Positions 22,223 through 34,600 of a stretch of DNA of 64,000 nucleotides are shown here, piece by piece (position 1 is the first letter of the stretch; each line of letters opens with the position of its first letter). A program made the position numbers and the translations under genes. Origin of the DNA: Adiantum capillus-veneris (lineage: Eukaryota > Streptophyta > Polypodiopsida > Polypodiales > Pteridaceae); assembly GCA_014529385.2 (NCBI GenBank), contig CM043946.1, forward strand, positions 15,643,077-15,707,076. Reading direction: 5' to 3'. The notes under the pieces are model-generated. The model ran no database searches. It saw only the letters and a list, made by a program, of their open reading frames with translations, and was not told the origin of the DNA.

Positions 22223-25200
22223 TCAAAAGGGAGCTTCAAGCGGTTCATCCCAAACTTCTGCACTCCCATTAGAAGCATCCTCACCGTTCTCATCCATTGA
22301 TAATCGTATATATTCATGCTGGGCAAACCGGTCCCACTCTGTGAGGGTCGGCTCTTCGCGCTCCTGTGCAATTAAAACACACCAACCTAACTCTCATCCA
22401 CACCCACTCTTGGCAAAATCCAGACCACAGAAAACTCATTGAAAAGGGAAAGGGAAGGAGAAGAAAACCACCTGCCGCACTAGGATCGGATCTCTGGTCT
22501 CGAAAGCGACAAACTTGTTCAGGTTAAAAAGAATGTTGAAGAAATTCCCTGAGAGCTTACATCGCTTCAAATCCCTCAAAGTCAGAATCCCTTCCTTCTG
22601 CAGGTGATCATTAAGAAGCTTGATACATGAATAGCTAAGAAATGTTCTAACTTCTACAAAAAGAGATATTCTGAAAAGCAATCACCACCTCAGGACTGAT
22701 CATGTCAATCATTTGACAAACGATATCCTCGAACAAGACTGGCTCATGTGCCATGCACTCCATTCGATGAAGCTGCTCTTCATAGAAATAAAGCATCTCC
22801 TTCCGGGTTATGATTCCATCCGAATCAAGGTCAATGCATTTAAACCTGACGGCACACCACCATTTCCAACAAGAAAATGAAACTAAGTAAACTAGAGAAC
22901 TAGCATTTTGTATTATGCACCACAAATCACTCTCCATCTTTAACATTTAATTTCACAAATCACAAATTGTACCAATACTCCAGACTTGGCTCCGAAGTTT
23001 TGTCTTCTTCAGACAGTATAAACCACACGAAGTCCTCGTAGCTCATTTTCCCTGGCTCTGGACAGGTGAACTTCCTAGGAGCCTGTTACAGACAATAAAA
23101 AGCCTTTAGAGCATAGGGTTTCCCTGCTGCTATCGAAGTCTTCCAGCCCACAAGCAAGGAACATAGAAATAACTACAAAAACATATGCTTGACCACTCAT
23201 AGAAGACTTTGCATGTTGGGTGCACATGTGTGACAGTGTTTGTATGCACCAGCGCACATGGGTGTATGTATGTGTATATATCCCAAGGTGGAAAGGTACG
23301 TAGTGTAGGGTATGTAATCAAAACGTATAATACGTCCTTCTGTACTAATATATTTTAAGGTACATATCAATCTGTACCATTTTTTCTAACAATCACTACC
23401 GCCTTGTTGAGATCTATGGGGTCGCGTACTTTGACATCAAACTTGATATACTCGTCCAACCCGAAAAAGAATGCCTCTTTACACTCATCATACGATCTGC
23501 GTAATTGGGTGTTGAGCTGCAAAACACGGTTAAAGAAAGACATAATTGGCATACCATTTTTCTTGAGATTGCGCCAATCTTCTTTCAACCGCGCTAAGTA
23601 CTGAGGTGGCATAAACCGCGCCTTGAACTTGTCTTGGAAGTCCGGCCCAATTGAAAGAAAGGGGCACGTCTTCCTCAGCTTCCTCTAGGTGCAGGGCCAA
23701 CATGGCTCTTGTCATGCGTGGTACCAATTAATGGCATCACCGGGCTGCTGTCAAAACTTTGTTACTCCCTGTTCTCTTAGTCGTCGCAAAGTAAGCATTA
23801 AATTGATGCAACCAAGAATGAATAACACTAGCATCCATCTTACCGTCATACTTACTAAACATCAACTTCTCAGTGACTGGATTGTTGGAGTCCGCATCTC
23901 TACTTGTGCTACCTAATGAACCGCCCACATCCTTGATTGGCTCGAATTTTGAGGTGAGTACCTGTAGGACCAACTCTTGCATGCATAGGTCTCTCTACCA
24001 TAGTTACCCGGAACGCGGAACGGGAACGGCGACGGGATCCCCGCGGAACGGGGGAACGTCTAGGGGTCCGAAACGGGAACGGCGCGGAACGGGAGGTTAA
24101 AAAACACCCAAATAGTGCATTTTTTAGCTCCTTGTGTTTAAATACAAGGAGTATTAGAGTGCTTTGACTCTATACTCACAAAAAACTCGTTTTGAAGACC
24201 ATTCAACCTTGCTATGACTAGATGAAGATGAGAGAGAGAGAGAGAGAGCTTGAGAGAGTGAGAGGGAGAGACTCGAGAGCGGGAGAGGGAGAGGGAGAGA
24301 TTTGAGAGAGTGGGAGGGAGAGGAAGAGAGCTTGAAGGCTTGAAGCCTTGAGCCTTGAGAGAGTGAGTCTTGAGAGGGAGAGATCTTGAGAGTGTGAGAG
24401 GGAGAGAGCTTGACCCTTGAGGATTAGCTTGTGGAGAGAAAGGGGGAAGGGGGTGCATTTTATGAGTCCTTGAGGCCTTGCACACTTCAAAAAGAAGCCC
24501 AAACATTTACTTCAATTTTTCCAATTTTTGCCAAATTTGTTTGTAGCCGTTGGCCGTTCCAGGGGCATTCCGGAACATTCCGGGGGCGTTCCGGAACGGC
24601 CATTCCGGTTTGCACTGGCCACCTGGAACGTCAGACGTTCTGGGACGTTTCGGAACGTTCGGGAAGGGAACTGCCCCCCGGAACGCCGGAACGGGGGCTA
24701 GGGGGCGTTCCCCGGTAACTCTGCTCTCTACGCCTCACGCTCTAATTCCAAAGTCGCTCGTCTTTCTTCGGCCGCTATGCATTGAGCTTCGAGCGCTTGC
24801 TCGCGCTAAAGCTCCATAGCTGCCCTTCTTTCTTCGCAGTCGTGATCCATGGTGGCTATAAGGTGCAACGGAACTAAATGTTGAACTTTGCTCAAGATGA
24901 GTGCTCCGAACTGTGCTCAAGGTTCCTTTTACTTACGGAAGGGAGAGCCTTCCGTTCCTTTAGTGAGAGAGTGCAATGGACACAAACAAACTGAATGGAC
25001 ACTATGAATGGAAGTGCATGAGACTGAGAGATAGAGAGAGAAGAGAATACGACACCCGAATGTTGTCAAACCCTCCTCCGAAAAGGCCCCACTCACTATG
25101 GCAAGAGAGGTCTACTTATGATTGCACAAATCTCTACAATGCTTGGACTTGCCAACGATGTCGACGACGACGAGACGAGCTGAAATCTGAAAATGCCGAG

Positions 25201-28200
25201 GGCTGAAATCTACAAATCTTTATCTCCTGAATTTTGACTCTATGTCGATGACGACGGTTATGAAGACCATGCAACGACGACGCACTGAAAACGCAGATGC
25301 TGAAATCTCCGTTTTCCGGGCTGAAACTGCAAACTTCGCTGGATTTGACCGTACGGCGAGGATCTACTGCGGGAAGGTGAGATCTGCGAGGTTTGGGAGC
25401 TCTACTGCAGGTACTGAATGCTGAAAACTGAAAAACGCTGGTGCTACTGTGGATTCCATCGTGAAGGAACTGCAAAACACTAGGTCGCCTGCTGCTCCAA
25501 AAACGCTAGGGCTGAATTCTGCTACTGGGGGAAAATCCACTAACGCGGCTGATCTGCTGTCATGATAAATTTGCAGATTGCCGAGGTTGATCTGCAAACC
25601 AAAAACGCTAGGGCTGATCTGGGCTGTTCTGCTAACACTAAGGCTGATCTGTTGTTCTACTGTCGCCAGGCTGCTGCAAGTTGCAAAACGCTAGGCTGAC
25701 CTGCAAACTGAAGAAAACGCTGGCTGTTCTTGGCTGAAAACACTGAGTCTCCTGCCCGGGGGGGGGGCTTGTTGGGAATGTGCACTGTTGGATGTCAGGC
25801 CCCTAGTGCCAGAAAGTGCTAGCGCTAGGTTTGCTTATATACTTGGCTACTGAATTTGCCCTACCTAGTTCCCAACAAAAGTCACTTAAAAAGAATAAGT
25901 GAAAAATGTCAAAAATAGGGAAAATAGGTCTATGCAATGTAAAAATGCTCCTGATGGGTTCTGATGGAAATCTGATGATCATGTTGTGCGCAACCACAGG
26001 ATATGCATCTACTCTAAGTGTCTGGACATGCACGGTCTGCGAATAGACTCACAAAAGTGCCAGATCACTTCCTAATCTAACTTAACTGAACCCATGTCAT
26101 GAAGTAGCTTGTCCACGTACACATAGGGTTAGATGTGCACGTGACAGTGGCATGTTGAGGATCGGGGAACAATCCTCTTGGTGTAGAAACTTCTTCTTCA
26201 CCAACTCCAGTCTCATCACCTTCACGCAAAGTATCCATTCCGCTTCGTGTGATGACCATACACTGAGATCTTGGGTACTTAAGTTTTTGAGGAACTTGGG
26301 TTCTTGAGGTTCTTCGGTTCTTCGGTTCTTGAGGTTCTTGAGTTCTTTAGCTTGCAATCGGTGTTTGAGAAGGCTTTTCTCTTACCCAAGCTCGACTCTT
26401 CCCTACGTGCGCACCCAGCACCCCTTGGAGGTCTTGTGCTCACACCAAAGTTGCTTTTTTCCACCTCACGTTGATCGGCCGGCCGCTAAGTGCACGGTCC
26501 ACTCTCAATGAGTGAAAAGAGGAACAAGGGGAGGTTAGACAAGCCCTTCTTTCTTGGGTTATCTGTCACTCTTCAAAAACACGATAAGGAATTGACACGC
26601 CCAAGTGGTCTTGGGTTACGTGCGACCGCAACAAGCAAACAGTTTTCTATGGTTCTTTCCTTGAGTGATACAGAACACTGCCAAAAAGCTCTGATACCAA
26701 TGTAACGTGCAACGGAAGTGAATGTCGATATTGCTCAAGATGAGTGCTCCGAATTGTGCTCAAGGGTTCCTTTTACTTACGGAAGGAAGAGCCTTCCGTT
26801 TTTTTAGCAGAAGAAGAAGAAGAAGAAAGAGAGTGCAATGATCACAAACAAAGTGAATGCTACTGTGAGTGAAAGTGCCGAGACTGAGAGAAAGAGAGAG
26901 AGAAGAATACGACACCAGATGGTTCTAAAACCCTCCTCCAAGGGGCCCCACTGTCTATGGCGAGAGAGGTCTATGCTATAGATTGCACAAATCTGGTACA
27001 CTTGTCTGGATGCAATGGACTTGCCGACAATGATGACGACGACAAGGACGGGCTGAAAACTGAAAACGCTAGGGCTGAAATGCTGGAATCTGGAAACGCT
27101 GACTTTCTACGTCAGCGAGGATGGCGATGACGACGACTCAAAGACAAAGTGCTGAAAACGCAGATGCTGAAATCTGAAAACAGCGGCTGAAACTAAAAAC
27201 GCGGGCTGATCCGACAGTAAGACAAGGATCTGTTGCGGGTAGGTGAGATCTGCGAAGCTAAGGGCTGCATCTGCAATGGCTAAGGGCTGAAAACTGAAAA
27301 CGCTACCTGACTTGGCTGGATCTGATGACAGAAACTGCAAACGCTAGGCCTGGTCTGCAACAAAAAACGCCAGAAAATGCTAGGGCTGATCTGCAACAAA
27401 AAACGCTAGGCTGAGCTTATTGGTTGAAAACGCTACGGCTCACTGCCCGTCTTGCTGAGAAGGTGCACTGCAAGTTGTTGGAACTTCTTTTGCTGCCTCT
27501 TCTACCTGTAGTAAACGCCCCCTCTTCCCCTTATATAGCCATCTCATGCTGGGTCGAGCAAGCTCCCCTAAAGCCCAATGACCCTGGAAAATGGTGCCTT
27601 TTAATAAATAAAATGCCAAATTGCTTGGAAAAAAAATTATTCTGCCCCCAAACTGACCGGAGTTTGGACATGATGCTTGGACAATGCATATGCTGGTAGT
27701 ACTGGGTGTGCAGTCAGAGGATATGTAACTACTCTAAGTGCCTGGACATGCACAGCCTACGCACAGGCTCACAAGGGTGCCAGAACACTTCCTAGGCTAA
27801 CCTGAACCCTAGACCTGAGATAGCTTGTCCACATGCACATAGGGTTAGATGTGCACGTGACACCTACCTCACACTGGCCAGCACAGCCACAAGTGACAAA
27901 ACAACCCTCACTCCCTAACACTCCCTAATCTGCTCCTGGGAGATATCGGAGCTACCACTGAGGACGAAAATGAACTCTAACAAGATCATCACTGAGAAAA
28001 ATGTCTGTCTTTTTGAGAGTTGGCACTCTTCTTCAAGAACTCCTCCTCCAAGGAGAGGAAATGTAGTATGAGTGCTCTGTCTTTTGAGGACTCTCTTGGG
28101 CCTTCACTCCTCTTGCTCACCCTCCATGCCTTCATGTGTAAAGGCCTCTCCATCCCCGTACGGACGTAAGGCTTGTGACCTCTTTTTCAACATTGTTGAC

Positions 28201-29304
28201 ATCCTTGAGCCCAATGACCCTCACATGTAAGGCACGTACCCGCCTTCTTTGCTCTACTTCGAGGGTCATGTTAATGATGGTAGGTGTAGAAGAAGCCTCT
28301 TTACCTTTCCTTTTCTTGGCGACCTCGATCCACTTCTCGGCCGCCTCCACTTTCTTTTGTGTCTTGGTGATGACCTCGACCCAAGATGACTTCTTTTCCT
28401 CCTCTGTCATGACCCGCAGCAGTCAAACAGCACAGCCCGGCGTTTTCAATTTTCAGCTAACAGCCCAGTGTTTTCAGTTTTCAGCCTTAGCCTCGAAAGA
28501 ACCCGCTCCCACCCGGTTGCAAATCCTCGCCAGATTCCCCATCTAGTACCAGATCAGCCTGGCGTTTTCAGAATTCAGCCAGATCAGCCAACGTTTTTGC
28601 ATTTCAGCCCTAGTCCGGCAAAGCAGTTGCAGATCCAAGCCGTAGTACCGCCACAGTAGCATATCCATAGCAGAACATTTAGCGTTTTCAGTTTTCAGCA
28701 TTGACACCGTCGTCTTCGACATCGCCATCGTAACCAAGCCGTAGTAGCATATCCATAGCAGAACATCTAACGTTTTCAATTTTCAGCATTGACACCGTCG
28801 TCTTCGACATCGCCATCGTACCGCCATAGTAGCATATCCATAGCAGAACATCTAGCGTTTTCAGTTTTCAGCATTGACACCGTCGTCTTCGACATCGCCA
28901 TCGTAACCAAGCAGTTGCAGATCCAAGCCGTAGTACCGCCACAGTAGCATATCCATAGCAGAACATCTAGCGTTTTCAGTTTTCAGCATTGACACCGTCG
29001 TCTTCGACATCGCCATTGTAACCGTCATCGCAGTCCCTTTGTGACGACACCTTCGTCGCCATCATCGTCGCAGCTCCCTATCTTGAAGACGACACCTTCG
29101 TCGCCATCGTCGCAGATCTTGGACTTGACGACGACACCATCGTCATCATCGTCATAGTCTACATCGTCGTTGTCGACATAGTCATCATCAATTACCACAC
29201 CATCTAGACCATTGTACTAGATTTGTGTAATCTATAGCATAGACCTCTCTCGCTATAGAGAGGGGGACCCTTGGAGGAGGGTTTGAGAACCGCTTGGTGT
29301 CATA

Positions 29305-29366
<62 letters not shown>

Positions 29367-31591
29367 CGGTTGTTATTGAGGTGCTAAAAGTTTGTTAAGT
29401 CTGTTCTTTTCTATTGGCACATGGTGTCCGTCTTGTGATAGTGGTATCAGAGCATCAGGCGTGTGCTTTTCTGAAAGCATACTGGTCCTACAAAAGAGAA
29501 GACACAGCAAACCGGCGCCTCCAAAGTCAATTGGAATCTTATTTGAAGTATCTTCATGCTCCGACTCCGGACCTATTAAGCACTCCCACCCTTACTTCAT
29601 CGCGCAACAAGCACACTCCAGTCTTCACCGCTCATGTCTTACAAGACACAAGCCAAAAAGATCACTTGCAAGAGAAGGATCCAAAATTTGTTTTGAGTCA
29701 CTGTTTTTTTCAAAAGCAGTGCCTTACAAAGGTTGATGTCTATAGCTACCAAGCCGCACACTCCAAGGATTTGGCAAGCTTTCTAGAAAAATTTTGCCAA
29801 AATTATATGGTTTTTGACATCTTCCTTTGGAGTGCAACTTCTGGCAGAGTAGGGTATCCTGAAATGCTTGCCATGGAAACCCTAGCAAATTATAACTTGA
29901 ATTTATCGACATCTCTCAGTAGGTGTCTCTTCTCGAGTTGATAACCTTGGAGATCCAGTGTGATTTCTATGTCTTGGGACTACCATCACCGCCACAAGAA
30001 CATTTTCTGTCCAACAGCTTATGGACCATGGTGCAATCGGCTACGACCTTATGGAAGGAATCTAACCCTAATTTTTTGTGCAGGTTTCAAGATGGAAAGT
30101 CGGTCGACTTTTCGAGCTCGACTGATGTCGAGATTACTTTTTAAAAATAAGTTTTGTTGGAACTTGTTTGGAATTTGTTTGAAATGGATGGTATCTATTT
30201 TGAATCTGTCTTGGTGCCGATTTGAACTATTTGACTCTGGTTTTCATACTAGTTTCATTGATTACTCCCGGGTGAAGAAGTGTGTTTTGGTATTGTTTGA
30301 ACCTCGGAACGACGCAGGCGGTTCCTTGTATGTTTGAAAACGTCGAAACGACGCAGCCCGATGTCTGGGGAGCGTTCCGTTGTATGCTAGAAAACCTCCG
30401 AACGACACAGTCGATGTCTGGGGAGCGTTTGGTTGTATGCTTGAACCTCCAAGCGACACAGACTGCGGCCTGGGGAGCGTTTGGTTGTACCAGTCCTCTG
30501 AACTCATGGCCCGGACCTTCTTAGGTTATTTGCGGGGAGAGTGACGAGGTAGCCGTTGAGTAGCTTCGTACCGTAGACCATTTATCTCCGGGGAGTGCTC
30601 AGCGCGGTGTTCGTTGTGTCTTGTAACATGCATATGTGAGCATTTGTGTTGCATTGTGATGTGCCAACCACTGAATATTCCTAATTGGATAAGATTGCCT
30701 GGGTATGTAATTTTAGTGCATCAAGACACCCATGGAAGATCAGTGCGGTCTGGGTGTGATGGCTAATTTTACTACACCGAAATATCAAGAGTTCCAATCT
30801 GGACAAAAGGAGAAGCCAACTCCTTGATCAAAAGAGCCGAAAGGAGAAGCCAATTCCTTAACAAAAAAAGAAAACTGATTGTCCCTCAAAATGTCCCTCG
30901 GAAATTTTTGAGCTAACTTCAGCTGTTTTACAGATTTGCTGTAATCGCGGACGATTACTTTTTTTCAAGAAGGGGGGATGTCACAAATTGCTAACGTGTC
31001 AAGCCACTGAAGAACGGAGCCAACCTGCAGATCTCGGACGAGAAGCCTAAACCCTAAGAAGAAGCAACAACAAAAGAAGAAGTTGTTTTACCGACTTACA
31101 AAGTTTGACGAGTGGCCTATTTTTAAAGAAGAGTTCCCACCAACTTATGGGACCCCGTTCGATGGGGGCCCAAGTGACATAAAGGCATTAAAAATAAAGC
31201 AAAACACACTCAGAAGACTTTGCACAGCAAAATATGATGATGTGGCACCTGTACAGACATTCCGCAATTCGCGGCAGATTTTTAAGAAAATCCTGAAATT
31301 TTAGGAAAGTGTTCTTTTGGGGTCAGCTTTTCATATTTGATGCTTTTAGGCATAAAATATGAGCCTTGGAGGCCCTCTCTAGCTTCAGCGTGCAGATTGC
31401 AGAGGAGGTGCTCCCCGGTTGTTGTACTTTGCGAATCAGCAATAATAAAGAAATACCAAAAGAGGCACCAGCGTTTGGGGCCAGTGCAAAGGAGGTGCTC
31501 CTCGGCTGTTGTACTTTGCGAATCAGCAATAATAAAGAAATACCAAAAGAGGCACCAGCGTTTGGGGCTAGTGCTCTCTTGGGGTGAAACT

Positions 31592-31662
<71 letters not shown>

Positions 31663-34600
31663 CAATTGTTATCGAAGTGCTAAAAGTCTGTTCAGTCTGT
31701 TCTTTTCTATTGGCACGTGGTGCCCGTCTTGTAACATGGTCTCACCCTCAGGAGAGTACAGCCTAGGTGTCAGGAGGGAGGACACATACCCCCTAAACAT
31801 TTACACCAGAGGCTGACTTTGTTTATACAAAGGAGATCTATAGTTGTCTATGTACAGCAGCCAGGCCAAGACTCTCGATGGAGATCACCACTATATTGAT
31901 TGACCCATTGCATGATGCAACAGTAGAGGCATACCCACACACTCAACCTCATCAAAGACGACGTTCTAGGTTAGAACAATTTGTATAACGAGGATTGTAC
32001 AGAGACGAATACACACCTTTCAGAGGAAGGTCATAAATCACAGACATACTCGGATACCCTTCCGGCGCCTTGTGCGACAGAAGAAGCGAGCGTTCCTAGC
32101 ATAAATGGAGGATGACTTATACCAATTGTTCTTCAGTACAGACTCAAGAGAGGCATGGCATTTCTTTCATGAGCTCTACTCTCCCAAATGATTACTTCCC
32201 CTGATGTGTGAGGTCAGTATGCCACATCCTTATATACGCTCCCCCTGGACAGACACCCCTTCCAGATCCACCTAAGCTATGCCCATCTATGAGTACCTTC
32301 TTTACCATTGAGATAGGAAAGACGGTCATTGAAAAAATGAGGACCAAGAGGACATATGATCATGAAGGCCTAGTAGAAGAGCACTTTATACATTCTAGAG
32401 ATATGTTGGCAGAGGTTCTTTCTATTTTGTTCAATCGCGTCATCTGTGAGGGTCTATCTAAGACTTGGAAGCTGTCTACTATTGAGCCTATCTTCAAGGT
32501 AGGTGATCCTACGGAGCCTGGAAACTACCATACTATTATGATTGGACACACATTGGCACCATTGTATGCATCCATCCTTGAGCAGTAGTTGAGTAGATGG
32601 GTAGAGAGTGAGGGCATACGAGCAACGGGACAAGCCGGTTTCAGATGAGGCTTCTCCACTCTTGACCATATTCTGATACTCAGAGCCATTATTGAGAAGG
32701 GTACAGCACATGGGAGACGGATTTATTGTAGCTTTGTGGATTTCCGCAAAGCATTTGACATGGTGCCCACATCCAAATCGATGCGCAGACTACAACAGAT
32801 GGGAGTGCCCATTGAGTTGATTTGGGGGATCATGGCCCTAGACATGTACGCACTCCAGAGGGATATCTGATTTAATTCACTCCACTATTGGAGTGAAACA
32901 AGGTTGTCCATTGTCTCCTACTCTATTTCGTATGTATAGAGATGAGGTTTATGATTACATTGACAGCGAGGGTGATAGAGATGCCCAGCTGGCAAGGGCA
33001 TGGATTCCATTGTTGTTATATGCTTAAGATATTGTGTTGATCTCTGACTCACCGGAGGGTATGCAACAACATTTGCATGCATTACATAGCTTTGATGAGG
33101 ATAGTGGATTGTCTCTAAACCTTGGTAAAACCAAGGTTATGCTGTTTTAGCACCACACCGCAGTGGATCAGGAGATCAGCACCTACATTCACTTATGGTC
33201 AAGAGACTATGGAGTACACAGATGCATACACTTATCTTGGGGTAGTCTTCACTGGGCCAAGGTTTTCTTTGAATAGAGCAGCAAAGACTAGACTGACCAG
33301 ACCGTATGCCGCCTTGGGAGGATTGGAGAGGATGTGTTCGTAGATTCAGTTCCAAAAGCCTTGCTCTTTGATACCTTGGTAGCTTCAGCTATGCTCTATG
33401 GGGTTCGGGCTTGGGGACCCTCTATGGGTCAGGATGGGTGGAGAGGTATGGAGAGGCCCTTGGTATCTATGATCTCTCGGCTAATTAGAGCCAAGGCCTC
33501 CATGCCACACGAGATCATTAGAGCAGAGTGAGCAGCCCTTCTTATGGAGATAGAGGCGCTTGCCAGCTCAGCCTCCTTCATGCACAGCTTATGGGATACT
33601 ACCAAAGGCAGATATGCCAAATTGGCCCTTGAGTCCTCCAAACTATTAGCTTTACAGGGGGACACATCATGCTGGTATGCACAGATGTCATCATGGTTCC
33701 AAATATATGGCTTCAACATGGACAGCTTGCCTCCCTTCCAGTACTCCCTTGATGCACCATCGTTGCCTCTTACACGGGTGGCGATTACTAGACTCATTCA
33801 CCAGGACCTGACCCAGTTGGACACCAGGAGTTAGGCACAAAGATGCTGTGCCACTGGTCAGATACGGACATCTTTACACCAGCTTGAGTTTGAGACTAGT
33901 AGATTCAAAGGGATACCAACAGCTAGCAGGATATGCCACCTATGCCATACAGAGCCAGAGACGGAGATGTGTTATATATGTCAGTGCACAATGTATTACG
34001 AGATACGGGGTCGCTTCCACTGCCTATTCACAGAAGGTTTCGGCTTCTCCAGAATCACGGGCTATCACGATCAGAGATGTCTTGGACTAATCTACTATCT
34101 ACTTCAGTTACACACACACAGAGATAGTTTACTTAGGAGATCTAGAGAGAGAGAATCCCAGAGACAGGTTACTGATTTCTTCACACCAAACACTGGACAG
34201 ATAGAGGAGCAGCCACCACTGCAAAGCTCAGCTCATACTCACACCTACAGTACTCTCATGGACCGAGCATTGGAGCTAGGGAGATCGAGATACCCACCTC
34301 GGAGAGGAGGCTGGAGCTTCACAACATCGACGGAGACTACAAGAGAGGATTTGAGCCATACTATCTCAACATCCACAATACAGATGAGGATGGATTCATC
34401 ACCCATTATATCACCCTCTTGTAATGGGCACCCATTGTATCAATGATAACAGATACCCACAAAGTTCCAGTCAGTAGCACTTCTAGATTCATTTTAGTAT
34501 CTCCTTTTTGTGTACCCAGACATGGTATGAGATTCAACAGTTTGTAACAGATTGGTCTCATAGGTCATTTTGGCCTCTTGAAGACGTTAATCTATCATTT

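Larger units (their letters stand above)
23367..26700 (-). pseudogene. Gypsy gag, split by a solo LTR and a hAT-like element
   Basis: On the minus strand a gag starts at about 26,259 ([11 protein letters not shown], the usual plant Gypsy gag opening) downstream of a primer binding site at 26,699-26,688. It runs to the 26,151 boundary, resumes in frame at 24,856 after a solo LTR ([14 protein letters not shown]), and is interrupted again at 24,724-23,999 by a TIR element. It resumes at 23,998 with [20 protein letters not shown], a retrotransposon gag domain whose C-terminal half ([16 protein letters not shown]) ends near 23,367. Stops and frameshifts are present outside the insertions too. No pol follows: the element is truncated about 280 bases from the PP2A exon at 23,082. 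Confidence 0.82.
30979..31735 (+). mobile_element. 3' LTR of element B (757 bp)
   Basis: Starts TGTCACAAATTG right after the polypurine tract and ends CTTGTAACA. Contains an 87-bp tandem duplication (31,404-31,490 and 31,491-31,577), each copy holding the motif aataataaagaaatacc, and a CT microsatellite at about 31,594-31,658. The matching 5' LTR tail lies at 29,363-29,440. Confidence 0.8.

Noticed and set aside
24857-27862. Reading the two Gypsy A LTRs and the 550 bases between them as one TRIM-like element
   Set aside because: The left LTR has its own TSD (gtggc) and the gag frame continues across it, so it is a separate solo LTR.
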